Numbered from the stretch's first letter, positions 26,379 through 36,983 are shown. The stretch: 64,000 bases of DNA from Acetobacter musti (GCF_011516835.1 NZ_WOTB01000015.1:56825-120824); one strand, 5' to 3'. Translations and numbers: made by a program. Notes: a model not told the origin generated them from the letters alone.

Positions 26379-27512
26379 TTACCTGGCAGCGGGAATGCCG
26401 GAACGAATGAGCAGATCGCGCAGATTACGTACGACAGGGAACACTTCGACATTGTGGTCGCCGCCCAGATCCCTCCAGGCTGCCTGCTCAAGCTCCACAA
26501 TCTCCTTATCCTCAAGGAAAATACGGTTGGTGAAGATTCCGAGCACCGGCCAGGCCAGATCGAGAAGGAACTTCCATTTCGGGCGCTTCACTGAAAGCAG
26601 CCCGAAGGTCTGAGTCTCGTCCTCGTCTTTCCCCTGCGGCACGTAAGCGGCCCACAGATCCATAATCAGATCACCGTCCTTATCGTGAATCTGGAGCGTC
26701 TGATACGGATAGGTTGTGCGGACCGTCACGATCTCATCGACCGGCTGATCCTTCACATCGATTTTGTCGTTGTGCTTTCCGAAAAGCAGTCGTTCTGCCA
26801 AGGGCTGTTCACCACCCTTCCGGGCAAAGCTGTAACGGGCCTCGACAAAATTCTCACCTTTGTCCTGTCCCATAAAACGGGACGTAATCTGGCCCATCTG
26901 TTTGCGATGGAGAAACTGATGATTCATATCCATCAGGTTCTCATGCATGAACGAATAATGACAGTTCACCCGCGGATCGAAGCGGCGTGTTTTGAATTCG
27001 GGGTTGTTCACCTGAGACGGCAACGGCACCGGAATATGGTCCGCAAGCGCCGGATTGCCCGGGAATATGAACACCAGACCACCGCTCTCCCGACAGGGAT
27101 AGGTTTTTACTCCGCGTCCGACACCGGGCTTATTGAGATATGGAACGGTGACGCAGTCACCTTTCCGGTCGAAGGCCCAGCCATGGTAGCAGCAGCGCAC
27201 CACCTCTCCGTCGACATGCCCTTTGCTCAGCGGCACCTGGCGATGCGCGCAACGATCCTCAAGAGCATAAACCGCGCTGCCGTCCTCAGGTCTGATGATG
27301 ACGACAGGATCGCCGGCGTAACGGGTTCCGAAAGCCTTTCCCGGCTTTATCTTATGGGACCAGGCGATGGGGTGCCAGAAATCCGGGTTCAGGTTGATAC
27401 GACGAAGATCAGGGCCTTTTCGCTCGTACAGATCGCTTGTCACAGTGGAGTGTTCGCCGGAATTCCGCGTTTTCTCCGGCGATTCATCTTCGCGGTTTTT
27501 CTGCATCAACAT
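26379..27512 (-). CDS. Rieske 2Fe-2S oxygenase, substrate unknown
   Basis: A 377-residue Rieske non-heme iron oxygenase. The Rieske site is DRCAHRQVPLSKG (CxH) followed by RCCYHGWAFDRKG (CxxH); the mononuclear iron site is NLMDMNHQFLHRKQMG (D-x2-H-x4-H type). The C-terminal domain contains WKFLLDLAWPVLGIFTNRIFLEDKEIV, a hydrophobic stretch that may bind a membrane or a lipid-like substrate. It resembles the PaO/VanA-like branch more than ring-hydroxylating dioxygenases, with no beta subunit or reductase nearby. Substrate cannot be assigned. Confidence 0.8.
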   Translation of the reverse strand: MLMQKNREDESPEKTRNSGEHSTVTSDLYERKGPDLRRINLNPDFWHPIAWSHKIKPGKAFGTRYAGDPVVIIRPEDGSAVYALEDRCAHRQVPLSKGHVDGEVVRCCYHGWAFDRKGDCVTVPYLNKPGVGRGVKTYPCRESGGLVFIFPGNPALADHIPVPLPSQVNNPEFKTRRFDPRVNCHYSFMHENLMDMNHQFLHRKQMGQITSRFMGQDKGENFVEARYSFARKGGEQPLAERLLFGKHNDKIDVKDQPVDEIVTVRTTYPYQTLQIHDKDGDLIMDLWAAYVPQGKDEDETQTFGLLSVKRPKWKFLLDLAWPVLGIFTNRIFLEDKEIVELEQAAWRDLGGDHNVEVFPVVRNLRDLLIRSGIPAAR

Positions 27513-27769
27513 CTCTCGGCCTCCACATCACGCGATCGCCGCGGGGCCATACCACTACGACGATTTCCGGTTTCCGCACAGGCACGATGCGTTATCCCTC
27601 GCTTCAGCGAGGAAACTCAATGCGCCAGCAGCACAGACACTCAGCGAAGTGTCTTGTTACACGCAGGATCAGGTGTCTGCTGGTATGATGCAAGCCCGGC
27701 CTGCGCATAGCTGAATGACAGAGCCCGGGTTTCGCGTCCGATGAAACGTCAGAAACGAAAATTATGCTT

Positions 27770-28051
27770 TTATGTATCGGACCCGGAGCTGAATCCGAAC
27801 AGTGAATACTGCTGCAGCATATGGGCTGTGGGATACTGATCGGCGACAGCTCCGTCGGAACCATATTTCTCAACCACGACAATACCGAGCGCGGGATCGA
27901 TATGAGAAGCCGGATTAACCACAGGAATGAAGGAAGATGCCTTAACCACACCAAGGGTCAATGACGTTTTCTGACTACTGCCGGCGTCACTGTCAGCAAC
28001 GACTGACAACGAGGCTGATGTCTGCTCCACGGTATTCGCCATGATCTGCAT
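27770..28051 (-). CDS. Small conserved-looking protein of unknown function
   Basis: A 93-residue protein (or 90 from the second ATG). It has a Ser/Ala-rich N-terminus and the segment NPASHIDPALGIVVVEKYGSDG followed by a hydrophilic tail. The pattern DPALGIVVxxx..G.v...PT..ML..Y reminds me of small alphaproteobacterial proteins found near flagellar genes, but I cannot name a family. A GAGGTG element lies about 5 bases before the first ATG. It is monocistronic between the Rieske gene and dnaE. Confidence 0.4.
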   Translation of the reverse strand: MQIMANTVEQTSASLSVVADSDAGSSQKTSLTLGVVKASSFIPVVNPASHIDPALGIVVVEKYGSDGAVADQYPTAHMLQQYSLFGFSSGSDT

Positions 28052-28104
28052 CTGACACCTCGGGGGTTAATATGACGATATCTTATGAAGCCTATTACCA
28101 CAAA

Positions 28105-28123
28105 ATGCAACTAAAAGTTGCAT
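28105..28123 (-). terminator. Hairpin terminator candidate of dnaE
   Basis: Perfect 8 bp inverted repeat (ATGCAACT / AGTTGCAT) with a 3-base loop directly after the dnaE stop. In the transcribed (minus) direction the stem is followed by TTTTG, a short U run, so an intrinsic terminator is plausible. Confidence 0.5.
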
Positions 28124-31100
28124 CACACAGTGTCTATACGCGTTACGCCTGTGACCGTTTTGAGTGACTGCCCGACCACTGGACTGATCCGATACCCACC
28201 CCGGAGACGCACCTCAACCTCCTGTGTCTCCGCAACGCTCGGGAGCAGCACGATTCTGCCGCGCCCGCCGTGATGTTGCGACAGAATCGCCTGAATACCG
28301 TTCACGGCATCAATGCTGTCGAGCCATATCCTCATTTCTCCTCCCGTCTGAGCGGCAACATCCTCCAGTTGTTCGACATCCGTCGCTGTTATCCGCAACG
28401 CCTCGCCTTCCAGCCTGAGATCAGCGGTCGCCAGAACGGCCCGGCCTGCCACGAGAAGCTCGCGGACACGGCTGAGAACCTCCGAAAACAAGGTAATTTC
28501 ACAGCTGCCAGTGGCGTCGGAGAGCCTCACCCACGCCATTTTGCTGCCGCTTCGCGTCGGGCGCTCCTTCCTGTCCACCACGCAGCCAGCGATCTTTACC
28601 CGTGTAATGCCGCCTTCGGCTGAAGTCAGAAGGCGTGACATCGGAACGACACCAAGACGTCTGAGCACTGTGCTGTAAGAATCCAGCGGGTGAGCCGTCA
28701 TATGAAAGCCGATTGCATCAGCCTCATAAGAAAGCTTTTCGAACTCGGGCCAGTCAGAGTCCTGTGAGAGGCGCAGGGGCTCCGGTTCGGACGCATCTCC
28801 GAACAGACCGGCCTGCCCGCTTGCCGCTTCCTGGGCACGCGTCTGCGCACTGCGCAGGATTGTTTCAACTGAGCCGAACACACGCGCCCGATTGGGTTCA
28901 AGCGAGTCGAAGGCGCCTGCTCTGGCCAGATTTTCCAGCTGCATTTTGTTGAGCTGCTTTGGCTCAACCCGCGCCGCGAAATCGGCAAGATTACGAAACG
29001 GGACAGTGCCCCGCGCATCCTCCAGGCTTTGCATCGCGGCGAAACCAACTTTTTTTACCGCGGCAAGTGCATAGCGAATTCCGAGAGTGCCATCGTCCTG
29101 TTTTTCAACCCGGAAATCGGCTCCGGACCGGTTGATATCAGGCGGCATTACGGAAATTCCAAGACGCTCCGCTTCCTGACGCAATGCTGCGAGTTTTTCG
29201 GTCCGTTCACGCGCAAGCGACATGCAGCCGGCAAGAAATGCGACAGGGTAGTTCGCCTTCATCCAGGCGGTCTGATAGGACACCAGAGCGTAGGCGGCTG
29301 CATGTGATTTATTGAAGCCGTAATCAGCGAACCTCGCCATGAGGTCGAACACCTCGACAGCTTTGTCCTTCGGAATACCCCGTTTTGTCGCACCTTCAGT
29401 GAAAATTTCCCGCTGCTTGTCCATCTCAGCGCGGATTTTCTTACCCATCGCACGACGCAGCAGATCAGCAGCACCGAGGCTGTAACCGGCCATTTTCTGC
29501 GCGATCTGCATCACCTGTTCCTGGTAGACCATGATTCCATAGGTCTCTTCCAGAATATCGCGAATTTCCTCGTGGGGCGGCGCCCATACCTCGCCGTGTT
29601 TCCTGCGGCAATAATCGGGGATATTGGCCATCGGACCGGGGCGATAGAGCGCGACGGCAGCGATCAGGTCCTCGAGCCGGGTCGGGCGCATCTGCCTGAG
29701 CACGTCACGCATGCCCGCTCCTTCGAACTGGAATACGCCGGCTGTGTCGCCCCGGGCGAGCATTTCATAAGTTGTCGGATCGTTGAGCGGAATTCTGGCA
29801 AGATCGACCTCGACACCGAGACCTTCCAGAAAGCGTACTCCACGCTGCAGGATCGTCAGCGTGGTCAGGCCAAGAAAATCGAATTTAACAAGCCCGGCCT
29901 GCTCGACGTATTTCATATTGAACTGGGTGACGAGCATGTCGCTCTTCGGATCACGGTAGAGCGGCACCAGATCGACGAGCTGGCGGTCACCGATCACCAC
30001 GCCGGCGGCATGAGTGGAGGCGTGGCGGTAAAGTCCTTCAAGCTGCTGGCCAATTTCCATGAGGCGGCGCAACGCTTCGTCGCTGTCCCGCATTTCCTGG
30101 AGCTTCGGTTCGCTTTCAATCGCCTGCCTGAGCGTGACCGGCTTTGCCGGATTGTTCGGAATCAGTTCGGCGACACGGTTAACCATACCGTAGGGCAGCC
30201 CCAGCACCCGGCCGACATCGCGCACGGCGGCGCGGGCCTGAAGCTTTCCGAAAGTGATGATCTGCGCGACCCGGTCGGCACCGTATTCACGACGGACGTA
30301 AGAGATGACTTCATCCCGGCGATCCTGGCAGAAATCAATATCGAAATCCGGCATCGAGACGCGTTCCGGATTCAGGAATCGTTCGAACAGCAGATTGAAT
30401 GGAATCGGATCAATGTCAGTGATGGTCAGGGCGTAGGCGGCCAGCGATCCGGCGCCCGAACCACGTCCGGGACCGACCGGGATATCGTGCGCTTTAGCCC
30501 ACTGGATAAAATCGGCGACGATCAGGAAGTAACCGGGAAACCCCATCCCTGAAATGATATCGAGCTCGAATTCGAGCCGTTCCGAGTATATCTGGCGGGT
30601 ATTCTCGTCTGCATTCATGGCCTGGAGCCGCTGCTCCAGTCCTTCCCGGGCCATGGCGCGAACGGTCTCATCCTCGTTCGAGCCTTCGCGGACTTTCGGG
30701 CAGACAGGAAGCAGGGGTTTGCGGGTTTCCACCTTCACCGCGCAGCTTCTGGCGATTGCGAGCGTGTTATCACAGGCGTCCGGCAGATCGGCAAACAGCT
30801 CCCGCATTATCGCAGGGGGCTTGAACCAGCATTCAGGCGATACTTTCCAGCGATCCTTCTCCGCCATCGTACGCCCCTGAGCGATACAGATCAGGGCATC
30901 GTGCGCCTCGTGCATTTCGGGTCGCGGAAAGAAGCACTCATTCGTCGCAACGAGAGGCAGACGCAGCCGGTCCGCAAGAGCGATAACTCCGGGTTCAACC
31001 GCTTCTTCGATCGGCAGTCCAAGGCGATTGAGTTCCACGACAAGGGAATCTCCAAACGCTTCCTTCAGACGGGCAAGCCATTTTTCCGCCTCGGCTTCGA

Positions 31101-31548
31101 GACCTTCGGCCAGCAGATTATAGAGCGGACCGCGGGTTCCACCTGTCAGGCAGAAAAGTCCTTCCGTGCGTTCGCAGAGCAGATCAAGACTGACGGATGG
31201 ATCTGTCGTATCTCCCTCCAGAAAGCCCGCAGAAGACAGAAACTGGAGATTGGCAAGACCCGCCTGATTGCGCGCCAGCAGCACGATCGGCTCGGACAGG
31301 CTGCCGGGATGATCGTCACGTGGCGGGAGACCGATCTGAGATCCGATGATGGGCTGGACACCCTTGCCGGTACAGTATTGCGAGAATTCCAGGCCGCCAA
31401 AAAGATTTCCCGTATCCGTTATGGCGACCGCCGGCATATCCATGCCTTTCGCGAGAGCAACCAGTTCCGGGACGCGAATTGCACCCTGACTGAGGGAATA
31501 GGCCGAATGAACCCTGAGGTGGACGAAATCAGCGTGCGACATGCCCAT
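28123..31548 (-). CDS. dnaE: DNA polymerase III subunit alpha
   Basis: A 1141-residue replicative polymerase: N-terminal PHP domain (FVHLRVHSAYSLSQGAIRV, HEAHDALICIAQG), palm and active-site blocks PGRGSGAGSLAAYAL and PDFDIDFCQDRRDEVISYV (catalytic Asp residues), GVVIGDRQLVDLVPL, then helix-hairpin-helix and OB-fold regions at the C-terminus. It copies the chromosome within the holoenzyme. The length matches the DnaE1 type. The opposite-strand gene at 31707 diverges from it. Confidence 0.97.
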   Translation of the reverse strand: MGMSHADFVHLRVHSAYSLSQGAIRVPELVALAKGMDMPAVAITDTGNLFGGLEFSQYCTGKGVQPIIGSQIGLPPRDDHPGSLSEPIVLLARNQAGLANLQFLSSAGFLEGDTTDPSVSLDLLCERTEGLFCLTGGTRGPLYNLLAEGLEAEAEKWLARLKEAFGDSLVVELNRLGLPIEEAVEPGVIALADRLRLPLVATNECFFPRPEMHEAHDALICIAQGRTMAEKDRWKVSPECWFKPPAIMRELFADLPDACDNTLAIARSCAVKVETRKPLLPVCPKVREGSNEDETVRAMAREGLEQRLQAMNADENTRQIYSERLEFELDIISGMGFPGYFLIVADFIQWAKAHDIPVGPGRGSGAGSLAAYALTITDIDPIPFNLLFERFLNPERVSMPDFDIDFCQDRRDEVISYVRREYGADRVAQIITFGKLQARAAVRDVGRVLGLPYGMVNRVAELIPNNPAKPVTLRQAIESEPKLQEMRDSDEALRRLMEIGQQLEGLYRHASTHAAGVVIGDRQLVDLVPLYRDPKSDMLVTQFNMKYVEQAGLVKFDFLGLTTLTILQRGVRFLEGLGVEVDLARIPLNDPTTYEMLARGDTAGVFQFEGAGMRDVLRQMRPTRLEDLIAAVALYRPGPMANIPDYCRRKHGEVWAPPHEEIRDILEETYGIMVYQEQVMQIAQKMAGYSLGAADLLRRAMGKKIRAEMDKQREIFTEGATKRGIPKDKAVEVFDLMARFADYGFNKSHAAAYALVSYQTAWMKANYPVAFLAGCMSLARERTEKLAALRQEAERLGISVMPPDINRSGADFRVEKQDDGTLGIRYALAAVKKVGFAAMQSLEDARGTVPFRNLADFAARVEPKQLNKMQLENLARAGAFDSLEPNRARVFGSVETILRSAQTRAQEAASGQAGLFGDASEPEPLRLSQDSDWPEFEKLSYEADAIGFHMTAHPLDSYSTVLRRLGVVPMSRLLTSAEGGITRVKIAGCVVDRKERPTRSGSKMAWVRLSDATGSCEITLFSEVLSRVRELLVAGRAVLATADLRLEGEALRITATDVEQLEDVAAQTGGEMRIWLDSIDAVNGIQAILSQHHGGRGRIVLLPSVAETQEVEVRLRGGYRISPVVGQSLKTVTGVTRIDTV

Positions 31549-31706
31549 GCAGTTAGCATGACAGGATGCGAAGTGGGACAGAGGCTGCTGAGTCGAATGG
31601 CAGAAAAAGCAATTTTCTCACTATTGCTGCCGGGAGACGCTTCATGGCGCGCAGGCTTCAACCGCCGGTAAGATTCTGTTTTATTTTCAGTTTTAATATT
31701 CCCTGC

Positions 31707-32930
31707 ATGGCTTCACTCATTTCCGATCTGCTCACACCACCGGCAACGACTACCCGGAAACCTGCTCTGCTGAAATTCGCAGCGTATGTCTGGCTGGCAC
31801 TATGGCCCACCGTGTGTCTTATCATGTTATCAATGGAGCTTCGCTTCGGATGGACAGACGGCATCGGACATCCGTTCGGTGAGGATTTTATCAATTTCTG
31901 GTCTGCGGCATACCTCGCCCTGCACGGTCATATTCTGACGACCTACGATTTTGCAGCATTCCATCATTTTCATACCCGTCTGGTCGGCTATGAAATGAAC
32001 CTTTACCATTACAGTTACCCGCCGGTCATGGCTCTGGTCACACTGCCATTCGGCCTGCTGCCTTATCTGGCGGCGTGGCTTGTCTGGCAGGTTGGCGGAT
32101 GGCTGGCTTTCGCACTCTGTCTGCGGAAAGTAACGCCGGGAAACTGGCTGCTTCTGAGTCTTGCGTGGCCGGCGCTCTACGTAAACACAATATCTGGCCA
32201 GAATGGTTGCTGGATCGCGGCCATTACCGGCTGGGGACTGCTTCTGCTTCAAAGCCACCGCTGCTTCGCCGCAGGCCTTGTTTTCTCGCTGCTGATGATC
32301 AAACCCCAGCTTGCATGGCTTTTCCCGATTGCGCTTCTGAGCGGGCGGGAATGGAAAGCATTAATCGGCATGATCGTCGGTGCCGTATGTCTGTTTCTGG
32401 CCACACTCGCGGCTTACGGCCCGACAGCGTGGTACGCCTGGCATGAAAGAGTTGGAATCCTGCGCCGCATCATTCTTGAGAATGGCGGCGGCGTCATGCA
32501 TCGTATGATGTCTGTTTTCGTCTTTGTGCGTCACGCCGGAGGCAGCCTGACACTTGCCTACGCGGCGCAGGCAATAGCCAGCCTGATTGCCGCTTCACTT
32601 GTTGTGCTGATCTGGCGAAAAACAGCAACAACGCACTACGCATTCCGGTGGCGTGCGGCGACGCTGATCTTTGCGATGCTTGCAGGATCACTCTACGTGA
32701 CCGACTATGACTGCATCATTCTCGCCATGGCCTGTGCGCTGATATGGCCCGTCGCCGATCTGGAAGGGCGTGAGGCGCTGGCCTGCGCAGCCATAGCACC
32801 CATTCTCACCTCAGCCATCGCCAAGGGTACGCCCGTCGCGCTTGGTTCCTTTATGCTCTGGCCGGCCCTGTTCTGGATTGCGCGTCAATGTTTCATGGAC
32901 AGAAAGCATGGCCTGACTTCAGTCGTTTAG
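31707..32930 (+). CDS. GT87-like (DUF2029) polyprenyl-phosphate-dependent glycosyltransferase
   Basis: A 407-residue integral membrane protein with about 9-10 helices and the first-loop motif GEDFINFWSAAYLALHGH, typical of the GT-C fold GT87/DUF2029 family (mannosyl- or arabinosyl-type transferases using polyprenyl-phosphate sugars, outer leaflet or periplasm). Sugar and acceptor are unknown. The ATG at 31707 is chosen because the upstream codons lie in the dnaE 5' region and are not hydrophobic. Monocistronic. Confidence 0.75.
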   Translation: MASLISDLLTPPATTTRKPALLKFAAYVWLALWPTVCLIMLSMELRFGWTDGIGHPFGEDFINFWSAAYLALHGHILTTYDFAAFHHFHTRLVGYEMNLYHYSYPPVMALVTLPFGLLPYLAAWLVWQVGGWLAFALCLRKVTPGNWLLLSLAWPALYVNTISGQNGCWIAAITGWGLLLLQSHRCFAAGLVFSLLMIKPQLAWLFPIALLSGREWKALIGMIVGAVCLFLATLAAYGPTAWYAWHERVGILRRIILENGGGVMHRMMSVFVFVRHAGGSLTLAYAAQAIASLIAASLVVLIWRKTATTHYAFRWRAATLIFAMLAGSLYVTDYDCIILAMACALIWPVADLEGREALACAAIAPILTSAIAKGTPVALGSFMLWPALFWIARQCFMDRKHGLTSVV

Positions 32931-33011
32931 ACGGAATCTGGCACGGTGGCACGGATGCTGTCAGGCGCTTCGTAATATGCGCGCCCGAAGCATCCTCACC
33001 TGCCAGAGCCG

Positions 33012-34502
33012 TTATTTTTGTGTAAGCGCGCGACGTACGGCCATGTGCCAGCCATCAATCATCGTCTTTCGCTGAGTTCCGTCCATCTTCGGCTCAAAGA
33101 GAGCTCCCCGCTCCCACTCAGAGGCCACTTCATCAAGTCCGTTCCACATGCCGACACCGAGACCGGCAAGATAGGCCGCACCGAGCGCTGTCGTTTCAAT
33201 CTGCTTCGGACGCTCAACCCTTGCCTGGAGCATGTCCGCAAGAAACTGGCAGAACCAGTCATTGGCGGACATACCGCCGTCAACCCTGAGCGTACTCGCC
33301 GTTCCGCCACCGTCCTGCGTCATCGCCGCCACCAGATCCAGGGTCTGATACGCAACGGACTCAAGCGCGGCACGGGCAATATGGGCTTCGGTTGCATCCA
33401 GCGTCAGCCCGCAAATGAGCCCGCGGGCGTCCGGGTCCCAGTGTGGCGCCCCAAGGCCCACAAAGCCAGGCACCATATAGACGCCATGACTGTGCGGCAC
33501 GCGGGTGGCCATGTCATCAGTCTGCGAGGCATGTGTAATCAGATGAAGGCCATCCCGCAGCCATTTGATCGCCGCACCTGCTACGAAAATAGATCCCTCA
33601 AGGGCGTAGGCTGTTTTACCGTTCAGACGATAGGCGATTGTCGTCAGCATCCGGTTACGTGACACGATCGGGGACTCGCCGGTGTTCAGGAGAACGAAGC
33701 ATCCTGTGCCATAGGTCGCTTTTGCGGTGCCAGGCTGGAAGCAGGCCTGACCCACTACGGCAGACTGCTGATCGCCGGCCATTCCTGCGACAGGCACAGC
33801 ACGGCCAAACAGATCAGGTGTCGTCTCACCGAAAATCGCGCTGTTGTCCTTCACCTCAGGAAGCAGCGCTTCAGGAATACGGAACAGCTTCAGCAGATCC
33901 GGGTCCCACTGCTGACGGTGAATATCAAACAGCAGGGTGCGACAGGCATTGGTGATATCGGTGGCATGCGACTTTCCACCTGTCAGGCGCCATAGCAGAA
34001 AACAGTCGATCGTACCGAAAGCAAGCTCGCCCTTTTCAGCACGGCCACGCGCTCCATCGACGTTATCTAGTATCCATGCCAGTTTGGTGGCACTAAAATA
34101 TGGATCAAGCAGCAGTCCGGTCCGCTCTGTGACGAGTTTTTCAACGCCGTCCTTCTTCAGTTCGCTGCAAAGTCGGGTCGTCCGGCGGTCCTGCCAGACA
34201 ATAGCGTTATGGACCGGCTTCCCGGTGGCGCGATCCCATACGACGATCGTCTCACGCTGGTTGGTAATCCCTATTGCCGCAATGCGGTCAATGCCTCCCG
34301 ACCGTTCAACAGCTTCCTGAGCTGTCGTCTTCGCGTCACGCCAGATATCTTCAGGATCGTGTTCGACCCAGCCCTGATTTGGGTAATACTGCGGAAACTC
34401 CTGACGTGCGAGAGAGATTTCCTGGCCAGTAGCGTCAAATACGATGCTTCGGGTGGACGTGGTTCCCTGGTCGATGGCCAGGATACGATCCTGTTTGATC
34501 AT
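33012..34502 (-). CDS. glpK: Glycerol kinase
   Basis: A 496-residue kinase of the FGGY family: [21 protein letters not shown] (phosphate loop), [44 protein letters not shown], and [20 protein letters not shown]. It phosphorylates cytoplasmic glycerol to glycerol 3-phosphate, using the glycerol admitted by GlpF. Last gene of the glpR-D-F-K series; 19 bases separate its start from the glpF stop. Confidence 0.97.
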   Translation of the reverse strand: MIKQDRILAIDQGTTSTRSIVFDATGQEISLARQEFPQYYPNQGWVEHDPEDIWRDAKTTAQEAVERSGGIDRIAAIGITNQRETIVVWDRATGKPVHNAIVWQDRRTTRLCSELKKDGVEKLVTERTGLLLDPYFSATKLAWILDNVDGARGRAEKGELAFGTIDCFLLWRLTGGKSHATDITNACRTLLFDIHRQQWDPDLLKLFRIPEALLPEVKDNSAIFGETTPDLFGRAVPVAGMAGDQQSAVVGQACFQPGTAKATYGTGCFVLLNTGESPIVSRNRMLTTIAYRLNGKTAYALEGSIFVAGAAIKWLRDGLHLITHASQTDDMATRVPHSHGVYMVPGFVGLGAPHWDPDARGLICGLTLDATEAHIARAALESVAYQTLDLVAAMTQDGGGTASTLRVDGGMSANDWFCQFLADMLQARVERPKQIETTALGAAYLAGLGVGMWNGLDEVASEWERGALFEPKMDGTQRKTMIDGWHMAVRRALTQK

Positions 34503-34521
34503 GACGTCAGCTCCTTACCTG

Positions 34522-35352
34522 TCACACAGACCGGTCGATGGAAGAAACCGGCGCAACGGCAATGTTGCGCGGCGGCATGAATGGACGGATCAGCGCCTGG
34601 TAAATACCAGCACCCGCGACACCGCCAACAAGCGGGCCCGCGATCGGAACCCACCAGTAATTACCTGGAGATGGCAGGGCGGATCCTCCCCACCCTGCGA
34701 AGTAACAGAACAGACGCGGACCAAAATCTCGCGCGGGATTGATGGCCCAGCCATCAAGGAAACCCGCCGAAGCGCCGATACCCGCCACGAGGAGGCCAAT
34801 CATCAGAGCACTGGAATTGGCCTGCGGCGCCATCGTATTATATTCGCAGGTTATTGCGAAAATACCCAGCAGCAGCAGGCCGGTCAGAATTATCTGCACG
34901 ACGAAGGAATGCATCGGGGTCACGAAGTCGCCGGGATGCGTGAAGAAAACACCCGCTGCCGCACCATCATGCAGACGATCCATATGATGAACGGCCGCAA
35001 AGTGATCGATCACCGGCGCGAACAGCGCGTAAACTCCGGCAGCGCCGATCACCCCGCCCGCAATCTGCGCGACCATATAAAGAGGCACCTTACGCCACGA
35101 AAAACCTCTGAAAATCGCCAGAGAAAGTGTAACCGCCGGGTTAGCGTGCGTGCCGGACACCGCGCCTGTCACATAGATCGCAGTGGTTACGGAAAGGCCC
35201 CAGACGATACACAGCCCCCAGTAGGCAGTCTTATAGGGGCTCGGATCGTAGAGAAAAAACATTGCGGCGGATGAGTCACCCATAAGCACGATGATGATGA
35301 CCGCTATGCATTCGGAGATGAGTTCTCCGAGAAATTTTTTCCGTTCTGTCAT
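34522..35352 (-). CDS. glpF: Glycerol uptake facilitator (aquaglyceroporin)
   Basis: A 276-residue six-helix channel with both NPA boxes: HANPAVTLSLAI and the second, AINPARDFGPRLF. The residues after the second NPA (Arg-Asp) fit a glycerol-conducting GlpF rather than a strict water channel. Inserted between glpD and glpK, all in one direction. N-terminus starts MTERKKFLGELISECIAV. Confidence 0.95.
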   Translation of the reverse strand: MTERKKFLGELISECIAVIIIVLMGDSSAAMFFLYDPSPYKTAYWGLCIVWGLSVTTAIYVTGAVSGTHANPAVTLSLAIFRGFSWRKVPLYMVAQIAGGVIGAAGVYALFAPVIDHFAAVHHMDRLHDGAAAGVFFTHPGDFVTPMHSFVVQIILTGLLLLGIFAITCEYNTMAPQANSSALMIGLLVAGIGASAGFLDGWAINPARDFGPRLFCYFAGWGGSALPSPGNYWWVPIAGPLVGGVAGAGIYQALIRPFMPPRNIAVAPVSSIDRSV

Positions 35353-35407
35353 GTCGTCCCGCTCTTGTTTTTGTTTTTACAGGAACCGCACGTATTGAAG
35401 CCGGATG

Positions 35408-36928
35408 TCAGCCCAGCTTCTGACGCATATAATCAGCTACCTTCTGACGTTCTTCCTCCGTCATATGAAGGCCGATCTTGCTTCGGCGCCAGAGGACATC
35501 CTCCGGCGCTTTTGCCCATTCATTGTCGATTAGATAATCCACCTCACGCGTTGTCATACTCTGGCCGAGATCGTCGCCGAGATCCCGGAGTTCCTTTGCA
35601 TTGCCGACGATGTCATAGGCACGCATGCCATAGGACCGCATCAGGCGCCATGCCAGTTGTAATGGCAGAAACGGCGCTGCATCCCGGAAGCGTTGCAGAG
35701 CGGGTTCAAATCCGCCTGTCCCGAGATCACCGCCTGGCAGAGCCGCATCGGCCGTCCAGGAGTGCCCTGCGACAGCCGGAAGCACCGGCGCCAGCTTTTC
35801 CAGCGCATGCTCCGCCAGTTTTCGGAATGTCGTGATTTTCCCGCCAAAAATGGACAGGAGCGGTGCGCCACCCGTTGTATCCAGATCCAGGACGTAATCC
35901 CGTGTTACGGCTGATGCATTGGCTGCCGCATCATCATAGAGGGGTCGCAGGCCGGCGTAACTCCAGACGGCATCGGATGGCCTGATCGATTTATTGAAAT
36001 ACCGGTTCACACTCTCACAGAGATAGCTGACTTCCTGCGGTGAGATCTCAACCAGACCCGGCTCTTCCTCCCAGGCCACATCCGTCGTGCCGATCAGTGT
36101 GAAGCGCTGTTCATACGGAATCGCAAAGACGATACGCTTGTCGGGATTCTGGAAAATATAACATTGTGGGCCATCAAAAATCTGCGGCACCACGATATGA
36201 CTGCCTTTTACCAGACGCACCGATTTTGAGTTCGGCACGGCAAGCTGATCAGCCAGAAGCCGCGCAACCCAGGGACCGGCCGCGTTGACGAGAGCTTTTG
36301 CCCGCACCGTTGTCGTCCCGGTGCGATGCATATCCTCGATTTCCGCTTCCCAGATGCCGTCAACGCGACGGGCGCCGACAAGGCGCTGGCGCGTGCGGAT
36401 ATCGGCACCTCGTGCTGCGGCATCCATGGCGTTGAGCACGACAAGCCGGCTGTCCTGAACCCAGCCATCGGAATAGACGAACCCCTTTTTGTACCGGTCC
36501 TGGAGCGGTCTGCCGGACGAATGCGTGGTCAGATCCAGAGCCCGCGATTTCGGCAGTTTCATGTTCGGTGCGAGATGGTCGTAAAGAAAAAGACCCAGTT
36601 TCAGCATCCAGACTGGCCGCATTCCTTCCGAATGAGGCAGCACGAAGCGAAGTGGCCACATAATATGGGGTGCGATTGCGAGCAGACGATCGCGCTCGAT
36701 CAGGGCTTCCCGGACGAGGCGGAATTCATAATATTCCAGATAACGCAGTCCGCCATGGATGAGTTTGGTGCTGGCTGACGACGTGTAGCTTGCCAGATCA
36801 TCCTGTTCGACAAGCACGACGGACGCTCCACGCCCGGCGGCGTCACGCGCAATGCCTGTACCGTTTACACCACCGCCTACGATCAGCAGATCAAATATTT
36901 TAGAAGACTCAGAGGAAGCTGCCGTCAT
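35408..36928 (-). CDS. glpD: Glycerol-3-phosphate dehydrogenase, FAD-linked
   Basis: A 506-residue flavoprotein: LLIVGGGVNGTGIARDAAGRGASVVLVEQDD (FAD fold), the GGLRYLEYYEFRLVREALIER substrate region, KALVNAAGPWVARLLADQ, and a C-terminal domain. It oxidises glycerol 3-phosphate to dihydroxyacetone phosphate at the inner face of the membrane and passes electrons to ubiquinone. Two GlpR-type operators lie upstream of its start. Confidence 0.96.
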   Translation of the reverse strand: MTAASSESSKIFDLLIVGGGVNGTGIARDAAGRGASVVLVEQDDLASYTSSASTKLIHGGLRYLEYYEFRLVREALIERDRLLAIAPHIMWPLRFVLPHSEGMRPVWMLKLGLFLYDHLAPNMKLPKSRALDLTTHSSGRPLQDRYKKGFVYSDGWVQDSRLVVLNAMDAAARGADIRTRQRLVGARRVDGIWEAEIEDMHRTGTTTVRAKALVNAAGPWVARLLADQLAVPNSKSVRLVKGSHIVVPQIFDGPQCYIFQNPDKRIVFAIPYEQRFTLIGTTDVAWEEEPGLVEISPQEVSYLCESVNRYFNKSIRPSDAVWSYAGLRPLYDDAAANASAVTRDYVLDLDTTGGAPLLSIFGGKITTFRKLAEHALEKLAPVLPAVAGHSWTADAALPGGDLGTGGFEPALQRFRDAAPFLPLQLAWRLMRSYGMRAYDIVGNAKELRDLGDDLGQSMTTREVDYLIDNEWAKAPEDVLWRRSKIGLHMTEEERQKVADYMRQKLG

Positions 36929-36965
36929 CGTATGATCCGTTTCAAGTTCGCGAATGGCGTTCAGG

Positions 36966-36983
36966 AAATTCGTATCCGAACAT
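36966..36983 (-). promoter_or_regulatory. Second GlpR-type operator (imperfect)
   Basis: Sequence on the plus strand AAATTCGTATCCGAACAT, arms AAATTCG and CGAACAT, 38-55 bases upstream of the glpD start codon. One arm is perfect and the other matches 5 of 7 positions. Confidence 0.6.
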
